Shown: positions 18,413 to 27,612 of the stretch, in pieces
How the letters are laid out: every line of letters begins with the position of its first letter
Numbering within the stretch: the first letter of the stretch is position 1
Assembly: GCF_014638995.1 (NCBI RefSeq)
Contig: NZ_BMFR01000001.1
Coordinates: 558,001-622,000 of the forward strand
DNA: 64,000 nucleotides
Reading direction: 5' to 3'
Origin: Virgibacillus oceani
Lineage (GTDB): Bacteria; Bacillota; Bacilli; Bacillales; Amphibacillaceae
Notes under the pieces: model-generated
Databases searched by the model: none
What the model was told of the DNA's origin: nothing
The model's input: only the letters and a program-made list of their open reading frames with translations
Made by a program: the position numbers and the translations under genes

Positions 18413-19087
18413 ATGCTACAAAAATTATATGATTGGATTGATGACCGTATCGATATTACGCCGTTATGGCGCGATATAGCGGATCATGAAGTACCAGAAC
18501 ATGTTAATCCTGCCCACCATTTCTCAGCTTTTGTATATTGTTTTGGGGGCTTAACATTTTTCGTTACAGTAATACAAATCTTATCGGGAATGTTTCTGAC
18601 AATGTATTATGTTCCTGATATTGAAAATGCATGGAAATCTGTTTATTACTTACAAACAGAAGTTGCTCACGGTCAAATTGTACGAGGTATGCACCACTGG
18701 GGCGCAAGTGTTGTTATTGTAATGATATTTTTACATACTTTGCGCGTATTCTTCCAAGGCGCGTATAAAAAACCGCGTGAGCTTAACTGGATGGTAGGGG
18801 TATTATTATTTTTTGTAATGCTTGGTCTCGGTTTTACCGGTTACCTATTGCCGTGGGATAACAAAGCCTATTTCGCGACTCAAGTAGGACTGGAAATAGC
18901 TGAACAAGTACCATTTATTGGAGAACAAATAAAAATACTGCTTGCCGGTGATGCACATATTGTAGGAGCGCAAACATTAACAAGGTTCTTTGCAATCCAC
19001 GTATTCTTCTTACCAGCAGCATTGTTTGGATTAATGGCCGTTCACTTTTTATTAATCCGTAAACAAGGTATTTCTGGACCACTATAA
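18413..19087 (+). CDS. qcrB: Menaquinol:cytochrome c reductase cytochrome b subunit
   Basis: QcrB is the b6-type cytochrome holding the two b hemes. The 224-residue protein has four hydrophobic helices. Paired heme-ligand histidines are seen in GQIVRGMHHWGASVVIVMIF with HTLRVFF, and in the last helix near FFAIHVFFLPA and VHFLLIRKQG. Length is that of b6-like subunits, not of full cytochrome b. It follows qcrA by 6 bases and precedes qcrC by 19. Confidence 0.97.
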   Translation: MLQKLYDWIDDRIDITPLWRDIADHEVPEHVNPAHHFSAFVYCFGGLTFFVTVIQILSGMFLTMYYVPDIENAWKSVYYLQTEVAHGQIVRGMHHWGASVVIVMIFLHTLRVFFQGAYKKPRELNWMVGVLLFFVMLGLGFTGYLLPWDNKAYFATQVGLEIAEQVPFIGEQIKILLAGDAHIVGAQTLTRFFAIHVFFLPAALFGLMAVHFLLIRKQGISGPL

Positions 19088-19106
19088 ATAAAAGGAGGGG
19101 AAAGCT

Positions 19107-19877
19107 GTGCATAAGGGTAAAGGAATGAAATTCGTCGGTGATTCACGTATATCTGCAGAAAAGAAGGCGAATATGCCAAAAGATTATTCTGAATATCCTG
19201 GTAGAACAGAAGCTTTTTGGCCTAACTTCTTATTAAAAGAGTGGTTAGTTGGTGCTGTCTTTCTAATTGGATTTCTTTGTGTAACAATTGCGCATCCATC
19301 ACCTTTGGAAGGGATGGCCGATCCAACAAATGCAAGTTATATACCATTGCCGGACTGGTACTTCTTGTTCTTATATGAACTATTAAAATACAAATTTGCA
19401 AGTGGACCATACATTTTATTTGGTATCCTTGTTATACCTGGACTAGCTTTTGGTGCATTATTCTTAGCGCCATTCTTAGATAAGGGACCAGGAAGAAGAC
19501 CACATCAAAGACCGGTTGCAGTAGGTATGATGTTACTTGCTGTTGCATCAGTAATGTGGCTAACATATGAATCTGCAGAACATGTGGATTGGGAGGCACG
19601 TGCTGAAGCAAACAAACCTGTTGCTTCTGTTGAAGTTGATAAGGAAGATCCCGGATATAAAGTTTTTGAAAGCAACTGTATGTCTTGTCATGGTGATTCT
19701 TTACAAGGTGGAGCAGCAGCACCTTCATTAATTGGAATTGACCGCTCAGCAGAGGAAATAATGAAGATTGCACAAGAAGGTACTGGTTCTATGCCACCTG
19801 GCGTATTTAAAGGTACTGATGAAGAATTGAAGCAGTTAGCTGAATTCATTGTTTCGGTAAACGAACAAGCAAAATAA
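19107..19877 (+). CDS. qcrC: Menaquinol:cytochrome c reductase subunit IV / cytochrome c fusion
   Basis: The 256-residue product joins a subunit-IV-like membrane domain (helices around residues 45-65, 92-125 and 142-158, with the quinol-site PLPDWYFLFLYELLKY near residue 75) to a C-terminal cytochrome c domain with CMSCH near residue 191 and Met in GSMPPGVF near residue 230 as the likely sixth heme ligand. This fusion is typical of Bacillus bc complexes. It starts with GTG behind AAAGGAGGGG. A terminator follows. Confidence 0.97.
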   Translation: MHKGKGMKFVGDSRISAEKKANMPKDYSEYPGRTEAFWPNFLLKEWLVGAVFLIGFLCVTIAHPSPLEGMADPTNASYIPLPDWYFLFLYELLKYKFASGPYILFGILVIPGLAFGALFLAPFLDKGPGRRPHQRPVAVGMMLLAVASVMWLTYESAEHVDWEARAEANKPVASVEVDKEDPGYKVFESNCMSCHGDSLQGGAAAPSLIGIDRSAEEIMKIAQEGTGSMPPGVFKGTDEELKQLAEFIVSVNEQAK

Positions 19878-19887
19878 GAAATATCTT

Positions 19888-19926
19888 AGACACCTTTGCC
19901 ATTTCAATTGGTGAAGGTGTCTTTAT
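19888..19926 (+). terminator. Terminator of qcrABC
   Basis: AGACACCTT pairs with AAGGTGTCT, with an inner extension (TGCCA with TGGTG), followed by TTTATCT. Confidence 0.82.
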
Positions 19927-19971
19927 CTATTCCATGCTTTTTTAAGGGGTGCAACAGAGGGGATATTACTA

Positions 19972-20550
19972 ATGTTTAAATACATCTTACATAATCGAAC
20001 GTTTATATTTATTTTATTTATCATAAATTTACTTGGGACCATATATGGATATATTTGGTATGGAAGTCAATTAGCAATAACACCACCAGTTTTTCTTATT
20101 TTTGTACCCGATAGCCCAACTGCGAGTTTGTTTTTTACAATAGTGTTGTTTTTCTTTTTGTTTAATAAGAATGCCCCCTTTATCGAGGCTTTAGCCGTTA
20201 TTACATTGTTTAAATATGGTGTATGGGCTGTTGTAATGAACATTTTAACTCTTATCGTCGATGGATCATTAAGCTGGCAAGGATACATGCTAATAGCCTC
20301 ACATGGCGCAATGGCAATTCAAGGCTTACTGTATGCTCCATTTTATAAAATAAAATTGCGGCATATTATGGTTGCAGCAATATGGACTTTACACAATGAT
20401 ATAATTGATTATGTTTTTGAAATGATGCCAATTTATGGATCGTTAACGAATTATATGAATGAAATTGGGTATTTTACATTTTGGCTAAGCATTACATCCA
20501 TCTTTATTGCCTATTTCCTAACAATTAACAACCATCAAATAAAGCCATAA
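19972..20550 (+). CDS. ypjA: YpjA, DUF1405 integral membrane protein
   Basis: The 192-residue protein is mostly hydrophobic, with about five to six membrane helices, starting FIFILFIINLLGTIYGYIWYG and including LFKYGVWAVVMNILTLIV near residue 83. The DUF1405 family is found directly after qcrC in Bacillus, where this gene is ypjA. No catalytic residues are recognised. It could share transcription with the ypjB remnant downstream (gap 67 bases). Confidence 0.87.
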   Translation: MFKYILHNRTFIFILFIINLLGTIYGYIWYGSQLAITPPVFLIFVPDSPTASLFFTIVLFFFLFNKNAPFIEALAVITLFKYGVWAVVMNILTLIVDGSLSWQGYMLIASHGAMAIQGLLYAPFYKIKLRHIMVAAIWTLHNDIIDYVFEMMPIYGSLTNYMNEIGYFTFWLSITSIFIAYFLTINNHQIKP

Positions 20551-20617
20551 GACGCTGTTATATATTTAAAGGAATCCTCATACATTAGTGATAGAACAAT
20601 GTTATGGGGTGATCTCT

Positions 20618-20869
20618 ATGAAGCAAAATAAAATAAAATTGGTTTCGGTGGCGATTGCAGTAATCATAGGGATTTTAGTTGTACCAATCGCAGCGTCCGC
20701 TTTCAATATAGCCGAACCAGTACACGATACGAATGCTAAAGACATGACACCGTTTTATTGGATGGTGGCAATTGTAGGAGGTTTAATCGCGGTTACATTA
20801 ACTTATGTTAGCTGGAAAAAATATAAAGGTGACGAAAAAAAGCGTACAAATAATGATCCAAATAGTTGA
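20618..20869 (+). CDS. Short YpjB-like protein (signal segment plus C-terminal anchor only)
   Basis: The 83-residue product has an N-terminal hydrophobic segment ending in an AxA-type site (VVPIAASAF) and a second helix, FYWMVAIVGGLIAVTLTYV, followed by a basic tail SWKKYKGDEKKR. The second helix and tail resemble the end of B. subtilis YpjB, a sporulation protein of about 260 residues normally between ypjA and ypjC. The central extracellular domain is missing here. I chose ATG 20618 behind GGGGTGAT. It may be a degenerate or minimal YpjB; the relation is inferred from position and C-terminal resemblance. Confidence 0.6.
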   Translation: MKQNKIKLVSVAIAVIIGILVVPIAASAFNIAEPVHDTNAKDMTPFYWMVAIVGGLIAVTLTYVSWKKYKGDEKKRTNNDPNS

Positions 20870-20883
20870 CTTAGATCTAGTTT

Positions 20884-20914
20884 TTGACTAAAATTGACCT
20901 TAAGGTAGTATATT
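20884..20914 (+). promoter_or_regulatory. Candidate promoter of the YugP-type protease gene
   Basis: TTGACT (20884-20889) is followed by TAGTAT after 16 bases or TATATT after 19 bases (20909-20914), just upstream of the gene. Confidence 0.48.
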
Positions 20915-20939
20915 TATACCAAACGATGGAGGTATGCAA

Positions 20940-21629
20940 ATGCTAGGAGGACTTGGTGGATATTTAATATATATTGTCCTGTTAATGGCTATCCCAATAT
21001 GGGCTCAATCAAAAGTAAAAAATACGTATAAAAAATATTCAAAAAAGGCAACTTCTTCTTATATGACAGGTGCGGAGGTTGCACGTAAAATATTAAATGA
21101 CAATGGCATTTTCGATGTTCAGGTAGAAGAAACAAGAGGTATGCTGTCTGATCACTATGATCCGCGTAAAAAAGTTGTAAGACTTTCAAGCGGTAACTAT
21201 CATGGACAATCGATGGCATCATCAGCAATCGCCGCCCATGAGGTTGGCCATGCTATCCAAGATGCAGAATCATATGCATTTTTACGTTTTAGACATGCCT
21301 TAGTACCGATAGCCAGTTTTGGATCAAATATATCTTTCATATTAATCTTAGCTGGGTTTATATTAGGTATGCTGAATTTAGCTCTAATCGGTATTGTTTT
21401 AATGTCCGCTGCAGTGCTGTTCCAGTTAGTTACATTGCCAGTTGAGTTTGATGCGTCCAATAGAGCGATGGCACAACTGGTTTCAACTGGTGTAATTAGA
21501 AATAACGAGGAGCGCGAAACCAAGAAAGTATTAAATGCCGCGGCCTTAACATATGTTGCAGCCGCATTAGTAGCTGTTGCAGAATTAGTGAGATTCATTT
21601 TAATGTTTGTTGCGGCTAGTGACGATTAA
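20940..21629 (+). CDS. YugP-type zinc metallopeptidase, membrane bound
   Basis: The 229-residue protein has an N-terminal helix (about residues 4-20), a soluble region with the zinc motif HEVGH within AIAAHEVGHAIQDAES near residue 98, and three further helices toward the C-terminus (around 121-165 and 200-222). This is the pattern of the YugP neutral zinc metallopeptidase family. I chose ATG 20940 because TGGAGG (20927-20932) is too close to the ATG at 20934. The gene sits between the ypjB and ypjC positions, where B. subtilis has no such gene. Its substrate is unknown. Confidence 0.88.
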   Translation: MLGGLGGYLIYIVLLMAIPIWAQSKVKNTYKKYSKKATSSYMTGAEVARKILNDNGIFDVQVEETRGMLSDHYDPRKKVVRLSSGNYHGQSMASSAIAAHEVGHAIQDAESYAFLRFRHALVPIASFGSNISFILILAGFILGMLNLALIGIVLMSAAVLFQLVTLPVEFDASNRAMAQLVSTGVIRNNEERETKKVLNAAALTYVAAALVAVAELVRFILMFVAASDD

Positions 21630-21637
21630 TTAATGGT

Positions 21638-21667
21638 AAAGGGATGACAAAATTGTCATCCCTTTTT
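21638..21667. terminator. Shared terminator between convergent yugP-like gene and ypjC
   Basis: AAAGGGATGACAA (21638-21650) pairs perfectly with TTGTCATCCCTTT (21653-21665). It has a T run on the + strand and a shorter one on the minus strand. Confidence 0.82.
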
Positions 21668-21671
21668 GATT

Positions 21672-22547
21672 TTAATCCTCATGAAGCGGATTTTTATTTT
21701 CATCTAATGTAAAGCCTTCGCCAACAACATCATGGACTGAACTTACTGCAACAAAGGCAAGTGGATCGATGTCATTAATTATGTTTTTCAGCCGGACAAT
21801 CTCATTTCGTCCAACAACACAGTATAGAACATCGCGCGTTTCCCCTGTAAAGCTTCCTCTACCCGCTAAAACCGTAACACCACGATCCATATCAATATTA
21901 ATTTTATTTGCTATTTTATCACTGTGGCTCGATATTATTGTCGCTCCGCGAGCCGCGTATGCTCCTTCCTGAATGAAATCAATCACTCGTGCGCCAATAT
22001 AAACTGCCAATAATGTGTACATTCCTTCAACTAATTCTAAGCTAGTAAATACGGACGTTGTGATAACAACAGCATCAAACATAAACATTGTCTTTCCCAT
22101 GCTCCAGCCAACATATTTGTGAACAAGACGTGCGATAATGTCGACCCCGCCCGTGGTGCCTCCATAGCGAAAAATTATGCCGAGTCCAACTCCGATAAAA
22201 ACACCTGCAAATAAAGCCACTAATGTCATATCCCCCTGCAGGTTCAATTCAAATGGATTGATTTGAAAAATACTTAAAAATACTGAAACTGCAACTGTTC
22301 CTATAAGAGTATAAATAAATGTGTTGCGCCCAAGAAATTTCCAGCCTACAAAAAATACTGGAACGTTTAAAATAATATTTGTAATTGCCGGATCCCATTC
22401 CCATAAAAAATAGAATAATAACGTGATTCCAGTAAATCCGCCTTCACCAAGATTGTTTTGCATATTAAAATGAACAATCCCAAAGGAAAATATCGCAGAA
22501 CCAAGCAGAATAAAAAGGATATTTTTAATTTTTAATCCAAATAACAT
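21672..22547 (-). CDS. ypjC: YitT-family membrane protein (YpjC-like) with DUF2179 domain
   Basis: The 291-residue protein has five to six N-terminal membrane helices and a C-terminal cytoplasmic DUF2179 domain (about residues 205-285, from ATIISSHSDKIANKI through FVAVSSVHDVVGEGF). A glycine-rich GIIFRYGGTTGGVDIIARL segment near residue 123 is characteristic of YitT/YpjC proteins. The start has a GGAGG-type site on the minus strand (TAGGACAGGAGGTAT). The function is unproven; transport has been suggested for the family. Confidence 0.88.
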   Translation of the reverse strand: MLFGLKIKNILFILLGSAIFSFGIVHFNMQNNLGEGGFTGITLLFYFLWEWDPAITNIILNVPVFFVGWKFLGRNTFIYTLIGTVAVSVFLSIFQINPFELNLQGDMTLVALFAGVFIGVGLGIIFRYGGTTGGVDIIARLVHKYVGWSMGKTMFMFDAVVITTSVFTSLELVEGMYTLLAVYIGARVIDFIQEGAYAARGATIISSHSDKIANKINIDMDRGVTVLAGRGSFTGETRDVLYCVVGRNEIVRLKNIINDIDPLAFVAVSSVHDVVGEGFTLDENKNPLHED

Positions 22548-22636
22548 TCTATACCTCCTGTCCTATGAATTCACACGTTACTTATTATAGTCAATTTACC
22601 TTACTTCAACAATCTAAATTTCTTTAAACTAATAAT

Positions 22637-22665
22637 TTGTCAAAATAACCCCTTTTGGCTAACAT
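22637..22665 (+). promoter_or_regulatory. Promoter of the ypjD-dapB-...-panD operon
   Basis: TTGTCA (22637-22642), 17 bases, TAACAT (22660-22665), 33 bases before ypjD. No further promoter was noticed before panD. Confidence 0.6.
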
Positions 22666-22698
22666 AAAAGGTGATTAATAAAAAATGAGGGATAGCTA

Positions 22699-23037
22699 AT
22701 GACACATGATAAGCCAATTTATAACACTGTTGAGATTCAAAAGCGAGTCGATAGCTATATATCACAATTCAAAGAAGGCTATTTTTCACCATTGAGTCTT
22801 ATGGCAAGATTAACAGAAGAAATGGGGGAAATGGCTCGCGAAGTAAATCATTATTATGGTGAAAAGCCCAAAAAAACAACAGAGAAGGTAAAAACAATTG
22901 ATGAAGAGCTAGGGGATATCCTATTTGTGCTTACCTGTTTTGCAAATTCACTTGATATTGATTTATCCGAAGCATTTGATATGTCAATTAACAAAATTGA
23001 AACTCGTGATAAAGATAGATGGACTAAAAAAGATTAG
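22699..23037 (+). CDS. ypjD: MazG-like nucleotide pyrophosphohydrolase YpjD
   Basis: The 112-residue all-helical protein has the MazG metal-binding EExxE pattern in RLTEEMGEMAREVNHYYG (near residue 38) and the partner ExxD in IDEELGDILFVLTCFAN near residue 72. Such proteins hydrolyse non-canonical or excess NTPs to NMP and diphosphate. It is the single-domain form, as YpjD of B. subtilis. It begins a run of nine closely spaced genes. Confidence 0.92.
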   Translation: MTHDKPIYNTVEIQKRVDSYISQFKEGYFSPLSLMARLTEEMGEMAREVNHYYGEKPKKTTEKVKTIDEELGDILFVLTCFANSLDIDLSEAFDMSINKIETRDKDRWTKKD

Positions 23038-23057
23038 GATTATTGGAGGATTTTAAA

Positions 23058-23852
23058 ATGATACGAGTCATAATAGCCGGCCCCCGTGGTAAAATGGGCT
23101 CTGAAGCAATACAAATGGTTAACAATACAGATAATCTTGAATTAGTTGCCTGCCTTGATCGTAAACATGATGGCAAAACTTTAAGAGATATTGAATCACT
23201 TCCTAATATGGATGTACCAATATATGAGAATATTGAAGAATGTTTTCAGCAAATTAATGCAGATATCTTTGTTGATTTAACCGTTCCTGAAACAGGGTAT
23301 ATTCATACTAAAGCTGCATTGAAATATCATGTTCGGCCTGTAGTTGGTACTTCTGGATTTTCAACGGAACAAATTGAGGAGCTGACTGACATAGCAAATA
23401 CAGAAAAGATTGGGGGACTGATTGCACCTAATTTTGCTGTAGGGGCAGTACTTATGATGCAATTTGCGAAACAGGCATCAAAATATTTTCCTGACGTGGA
23501 AATAATTGAAAAACATCATGATCAAAAGCTGGACGCTCCATCTGGTACAGCGATTAAAACTGCTGAACTAATCTCAGAAGTCAGAGGCAGCAAAAAGCAA
23601 GGGCATACAGCAGAAAGAGAAACTGTAACAGGTGCAAGAGGTGCTGATTTTGATGGGATGAAGATACATAGTATTCGTTTGCCTGGTATTGTAGCCCATC
23701 AGGAAGTCATTTTCGGTGGTTCCGGTCAAACATTAACCATTAAACATGACTCATTCAATCGTAAATCTTTTATGGCTGGAATAAAGCTGGCAATTGAGGA
23801 AGTTATGAAAATAGACGAACTTGTATATGGACTCGATAATATTTTAGAATAG
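23058..23852 (+). CDS. dapB: 4-hydroxy-tetrahydrodipicolinate reductase
   Basis: DapB reduces hydroxy-tetrahydrodipicolinate in lysine and diaminopimelate synthesis; the pathway also feeds dipicolinate for spores. The 264-residue protein shows the NAD(P)-binding [12 protein letters not shown] at the N-terminus, VGTSGF near residue 99, [11 protein letters not shown] near 125 and [15 protein letters not shown] near residue 152, with the catalytic His and Lys. I used ATG 23058 behind TTGGAGG; five extra upstream residues are not conserved. Confidence 0.97.
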   Translation: MIRVIIAGPRGKMGSEAIQMVNNTDNLELVACLDRKHDGKTLRDIESLPNMDVPIYENIEECFQQINADIFVDLTVPETGYIHTKAALKYHVRPVVGTSGFSTEQIEELTDIANTEKIGGLIAPNFAVGAVLMMQFAKQASKYFPDVEIIEKHHDQKLDAPSGTAIKTAELISEVRGSKKQGHTAERETVTGARGADFDGMKIHSIRLPGIVAHQEVIFGGSGQTLTIKHDSFNRKSFMAGIKLAIEEVMKIDELVYGLDNILE

Positions 23853-23862
23853 GTGGGATTGG

Positions 23863-24288
23863 ATGAATATCGCGTTAATTGCTCATGACAGGAAAAAACA
23901 AGATATTATTGGATTTAGTATTGCTTATCATTATGTTTTAGAAAATCACAACTTATATGCAACGGGCACTACAGGAAAATTAATAGCCGAGGCAACAAGT
24001 TTAAATGTACACAAATTTCAATCAGGACCAATAGGCGGAGATCAGCAAATCGGTGCAATGGTCGCTAACAATGAGATGGATGTGGTAATTTTCTTTCGCG
24101 ATCCACTAACTGCACAACCGCATGAACCTGATGTAAGTGCACTGATGCGTTTATGTGATGTTCATTTGATTCCGTTAGCAACGAATCTTGCTGCAGCAGA
24201 AATCGTTATTCGTGCATTGGAACGTGGCGACCTAAGTTTCAGAGAAATTGTTAAACAAAAATTCCAAGAAAAGGAAAATCCAGAATGA
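23863..24288 (+). CDS. mgsA: Methylglyoxal synthase
   Basis: MgsA converts dihydroxyacetone phosphate to methylglyoxal and phosphate, a bypass of lower glycolysis. The 141-residue protein has [13 protein letters not shown] at the start, the phosphate-binding TGTTGKLI near residue 45, [12 protein letters not shown] near 65 with the catalytic Asp, and [15 protein letters not shown] near residue 90. Its stop overlaps bshA (ATGA). In B. subtilis bshB1 lies between mgsA and bshA; here the two genes overlap directly. Confidence 0.97.
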   Translation: MNIALIAHDRKKQDIIGFSIAYHYVLENHNLYATGTTGKLIAEATSLNVHKFQSGPIGGDQQIGAMVANNEMDVVIFFRDPLTAQPHEPDVSALMRLCDVHLIPLATNLAAAEIVIRALERGDLSFREIVKQKFQEKENPE

Positions 24289-25415
24289 AAAAAATTGGTA
24301 TAACATGCTATCCAACGGTAGGTGGCTCAGGTGTAATTGCTACTGAACTGGGGATCCAGCTTGCGGAACAGGGACACGAAATACACTTCATAACATCGAG
24401 TATCCCTTTTCGTCTTAATCATATTTATCCAACCATCTTTTACCATGAAGTAGAATTGAACCATTATCCTGTATTTCAATACCCACCATATGATCTTTCT
24501 CTGGCAAGTAAAATGGCAGAAGTGATTGATAGGGAGAAACTGGATATATTGCATGTACATTATGCAATGCCTCATGCAGTATGTGCTATTCTAGCAAAGG
24601 AAATCGCCCAGCATGATGTCAAAATAGTAACTACATTACACGGAACCGATATTACGGTTTTGGGAATAGATCGTACGTTCAAAAAAATGATAAAGTATGG
24701 CATTGAACAATCTGATGCTGTTACAGCTGTTTCCGAAAGTTTGGTAGAGCAAACAACGGATATGCTTGAAATAAACAAAGAAATGTCCGTAATATATAAT
24801 TTTGTTAATGAAAAGGAATATCAGAAGAAGGAAACTTTGAATATTAAACAGCAATACGGAATTCAGCAGGATGAAAAGGTAATAATACATATATCCAATT
24901 TTCGTAAAGTTAAACGAGTTAATGATGTTATCCATGCCTTTAACTTAATTCAGAGACAAGTAAAATCAAAACTGTTATTAGTGGGAGATGGGCCGGAATA
25001 TGCCGATGTCTGTCAGCTAGTTGATAGTCTTAGGCTTCAGGATCAGGTGCTCTTTTTAGGAAAACAAAAAAATGTTAGTGATTTATTGTCCATCTCCGAT
25101 TTAAAATTACTTTTATCAGAAAAAGAAAGCTTCGGATTGGTTTTACTGGAGGCTATGTCTTGTGAGGTTCCATGTATAGGAACGAATGTTGGCGGTATTC
25201 CTGAGGTTATCAGACATGGTGAAACAGGTTATATAGTAGAACTTGGTGATATTGAAAAAACTGCTGCTTATGCGGTCCATCTTTTGAATAATCAGGATTT
25301 ACTTAATAGATTCTCCCTTCAATCATTGGATCGGGCAAGAACACATTTTCATTCAAAGGAAATTGTAAAACAATACCTTGATTTATATGATCAAGTATTA
25401 TCTAGTTCTAAATAG
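24285..25415 (+). CDS. bshA: N-acetyl-alpha-D-glucosaminyl L-malate synthase (bacillithiol synthesis)
   Basis: BshA is a GT4 glycosyltransferase that joins UDP-GlcNAc and L-malate in the first step of bacillithiol synthesis. The 376-residue protein starts [22 protein letters not shown], a BshA signature, has [15 protein letters not shown] near residue 120 and the GT4 nucleotide-binding [27 protein letters not shown] split over residues 281-308. The next enzyme, the deacetylase BshB1, is not encoded beside it as it is in B. subtilis. Confidence 0.96.
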   Translation: MKKIGITCYPTVGGSGVIATELGIQLAEQGHEIHFITSSIPFRLNHIYPTIFYHEVELNHYPVFQYPPYDLSLASKMAEVIDREKLDILHVHYAMPHAVCAILAKEIAQHDVKIVTTLHGTDITVLGIDRTFKKMIKYGIEQSDAVTAVSESLVEQTTDMLEINKEMSVIYNFVNEKEYQKKETLNIKQQYGIQQDEKVIIHISNFRKVKRVNDVIHAFNLIQRQVKSKLLLVGDGPEYADVCQLVDSLRLQDQVLFLGKQKNVSDLLSISDLKLLLSEKESFGLVLLEAMSCEVPCIGTNVGGIPEVIRHGETGYIVELGDIEKTAAYAVHLLNNQDLLNRFSLQSLDRARTHFHSKEIVKQYLDLYDQVLSSSK

Positions 25416-25429
25416 AGTTGGTGATTGCA

Positions 25430-26632
25430 ATGCAGTTGGATCGATTTGAACAAGCAAAATTTATTTTGGAAAAAATTGAAAAAGATAACCATCAGGCATA
25501 TTTTGTAGGTGGTTGTGTACGAGATCTATTACTAGAGCGACCAATTGGTGATATTGATATTGCAACATCTGCAACACCTCAGGAAATCCAAACTATTTTT
25601 GATAAGGTCATTCCTGTTGGTATTAAACATGGTACGGTTATTGTAAGACATGAGCATCAATCTTATGAAATAACTACTTTTCGTGTTGAGGGAAAGTATA
25701 GTGATCACAGACATCCAGACTCAGTTGAATTTATTAAAACAATCGATCAGGATTTAAAGCGAAGAGATTTTACGATAAACGCCCTCGCAATGGATAAAGA
25801 TGGAGATATTATTGATTTATTTATGGGAGAAGAAGACCTGAAAAAAAAGATGATTAGAACAGTTGGCGATGGCTATGAGCGATTTACTGAAGACCCATTA
25901 CGGATTATGCGTGCACTTCGCTTTTCAAGTCAATTGGGTTTTATGATAGAACATAAAACATATTCCCAGATGCAGATACTTAAACAGCAAATCGAAACCA
26001 TAGCTGTTGAACGGCTTAACGCAGAATTCACAAAATTATTTGCTGGTGAATTTGTTGAACGTGGGATAGCGTATTTAAAAAGCACGGAAATATATAATCA
26101 TTTGCCGATTATGGTAAAATATCCATATATCATAGATTATCTTCCTAAAAAATTAAAGCCATTATCATCGTTTGGCCAGGTTATTGCTTTATTCCATTAT
26201 ATTGAACCAGCAATTGGTATTGCGACGTGGGTAAAGGAATGGAGATGTTCAAACAAAATTAAATTTGAAGCAGTACAGTTAACACAGGCATTAAGAAATT
26301 ATAAAGCGAATCGAATAGATCGCTGGCTTGTTTATTGTTTAAATGCTGAATATTATCGTGGGTTTGTTAAACTTATCCATATATTTCATGACAATACCCG
26401 GGTTTCAATAGAGGACCTAGAGCTGATCGATAAAGCTTTACCTATTAAATCAAAAAAGGATTTAGCACTGGACGGGAATGATTTGCTGTCATTATTTCCT
26501 AAAGCTAAAAGAGGCCCGTGGCTACAATCACATTTATATAAACTTGAACAACAAGTTGTATTAGGAAACGTAAAAAATTCTAAAACTGAATTAAAGGAGT
26601 GGATAAGATGTCATCCACCCGAAATAAACTAA
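25430..26632 (+). CDS. cca: CCA tRNA nucleotidyltransferase
   Basis: This class II nucleotidyltransferase adds or repairs the 3' CCA of tRNAs without a template. The 400-residue protein has the head motif GGCVRDLLLERPIGDIDIATSA (split at residues 27-48, with the catalytic DxD), RRDFTINALAMD near residue 110, and EDPLRIMRALRFSSQLGF near residue 150, typical of the Gram-positive CCA-adding enzyme. I selected ATG 25430 over in-frame GTG and TTG codons upstream. The 3' end overlaps birA by 25 bases. Confidence 0.96.
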   Translation: MQLDRFEQAKFILEKIEKDNHQAYFVGGCVRDLLLERPIGDIDIATSATPQEIQTIFDKVIPVGIKHGTVIVRHEHQSYEITTFRVEGKYSDHRHPDSVEFIKTIDQDLKRRDFTINALAMDKDGDIIDLFMGEEDLKKKMIRTVGDGYERFTEDPLRIMRALRFSSQLGFMIEHKTYSQMQILKQQIETIAVERLNAEFTKLFAGEFVERGIAYLKSTEIYNHLPIMVKYPYIIDYLPKKLKPLSSFGQVIALFHYIEPAIGIATWVKEWRCSNKIKFEAVQLTQALRNYKANRIDRWLVYCLNAEYYRGFVKLIHIFHDNTRVSIEDLELIDKALPIKSKKDLALDGNDLLSLFPKAKRGPWLQSHLYKLEQQVVLGNVKNSKTELKEWIRCHPPEIN

Positions 26633-27612
26633 TAAAAATTCTGGAAAAAACGCGAAACGAATATGTTTCGGGGCAGTTTTTGTCAGAGGAACTTAATATT
26701 TCCCGCGCTGCAATCTGGAAGCATATGAAAGAACTTGAAAAAGACGGTTATGAGATTGAGGGAAAGTCTAAAAAAGGGTATCGGATTCTTAAGTCACCTG
26801 AAAAATTAAGCGAAAACACGGTTCAGTGGGGATTAAATACAAAATGGCTTGGAAAAAAAGTCATACATAAACCAACAACAGCTTCGACTCAGCATATTGC
26901 CCATCAGCTTGCACAAGAAAGTGCCCCACACGGTACAATAATAATTGCCGATGAGCAAACTGCGGGTAAAGGCAGAATGAATCGTAAATGGCATTCAACA
27001 GCAGGAAAAGGCATCTGGATGAGTATATTGCTTAGACCTGAAATATTACCATATCTTGCACCACAATTAACCCTGTTAACTGCGACAGTTTTGGCTGATG
27101 TACTATCAAAAGATACTACGATAGAGCCAAAAATCAAATGGCCAAATGACATTTTAATAAACAGCAAAAAGACTGCAGGGATATTAACAGAAATGCAGGC
27201 GGAACAGGACCAAATTCAATATGTAGTCATAGGAATTGGCATAAACGTCAATCAAACAACTAGTGACATTCCTGAAAACATAAATAGTAAAGCTACTTCG
27301 CTGCAAATAGAAACAAATAACGCTTTCGATATAACCAATTTAATTCAGCACATTTTACAAACGTTTGAAAATGCCTATGATGCCTACATAAAGAATGGTT
27401 TTCCGAATGTAAAAGATAAATGGGAAAGTTATGGGTTTAGAATAGGTGAAACGATACAAATTAAAACAATCAAAAAAAACTGGCATGCAACTTTCTTAGG
27501 AATTGCGGAAGATGGAGCATTGTTAACAAAGGCTGAGGATGAGGAAATAAAGAGGTTATACTCAGCGGAAATTGATTGGTACAAGGAAGGGGAAGATAAG
27601 CATGTTAACTAG
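26608..27612 (+). CDS. birA: Bifunctional biotin-protein ligase / biotin operon repressor
   Basis: BirA joins biotin to acceptor proteins and, bound to biotinyl-AMP, represses biotin genes. The 334-residue protein has an N-terminal winged helix-turn-helix ([20 protein letters not shown] near residue 30) and the ligase core with [17 protein letters not shown] near residue 115 and [19 protein letters not shown] near residue 178. The start is ATG 26608 behind AAAGGAGTGG, inside the end of cca; it overlaps panB by 11 bases, so expression is coupled. Confidence 0.96.
   Translation: MSSTRNKLIKILEKTRNEYVSGQFLSEELNISRAAIWKHMKELEKDGYEIEGKSKKGYRILKSPEKLSENTVQWGLNTKWLGKKVIHKPTTASTQHIAHQLAQESAPHGTIIIADEQTAGKGRMNRKWHSTAGKGIWMSILLRPEILPYLAPQLTLLTATVLADVLSKDTTIEPKIKWPNDILINSKKTAGILTEMQAEQDQIQYVVIGIGINVNQTTSDIPENINSKATSLQIETNNAFDITNLIQHILQTFENAYDAYIKNGFPNVKDKWESYGFRIGETIQIKTIKKNWHATFLGIAEDGALLTKAEDEEIKRLYSAEIDWYKEGEDKHVN

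Noticed and set aside
21200..21598. A 132-codon minus-strand frame inside the YugP-type gene
   Set aside because: Antisense shadow of a strongly supported coding gene.
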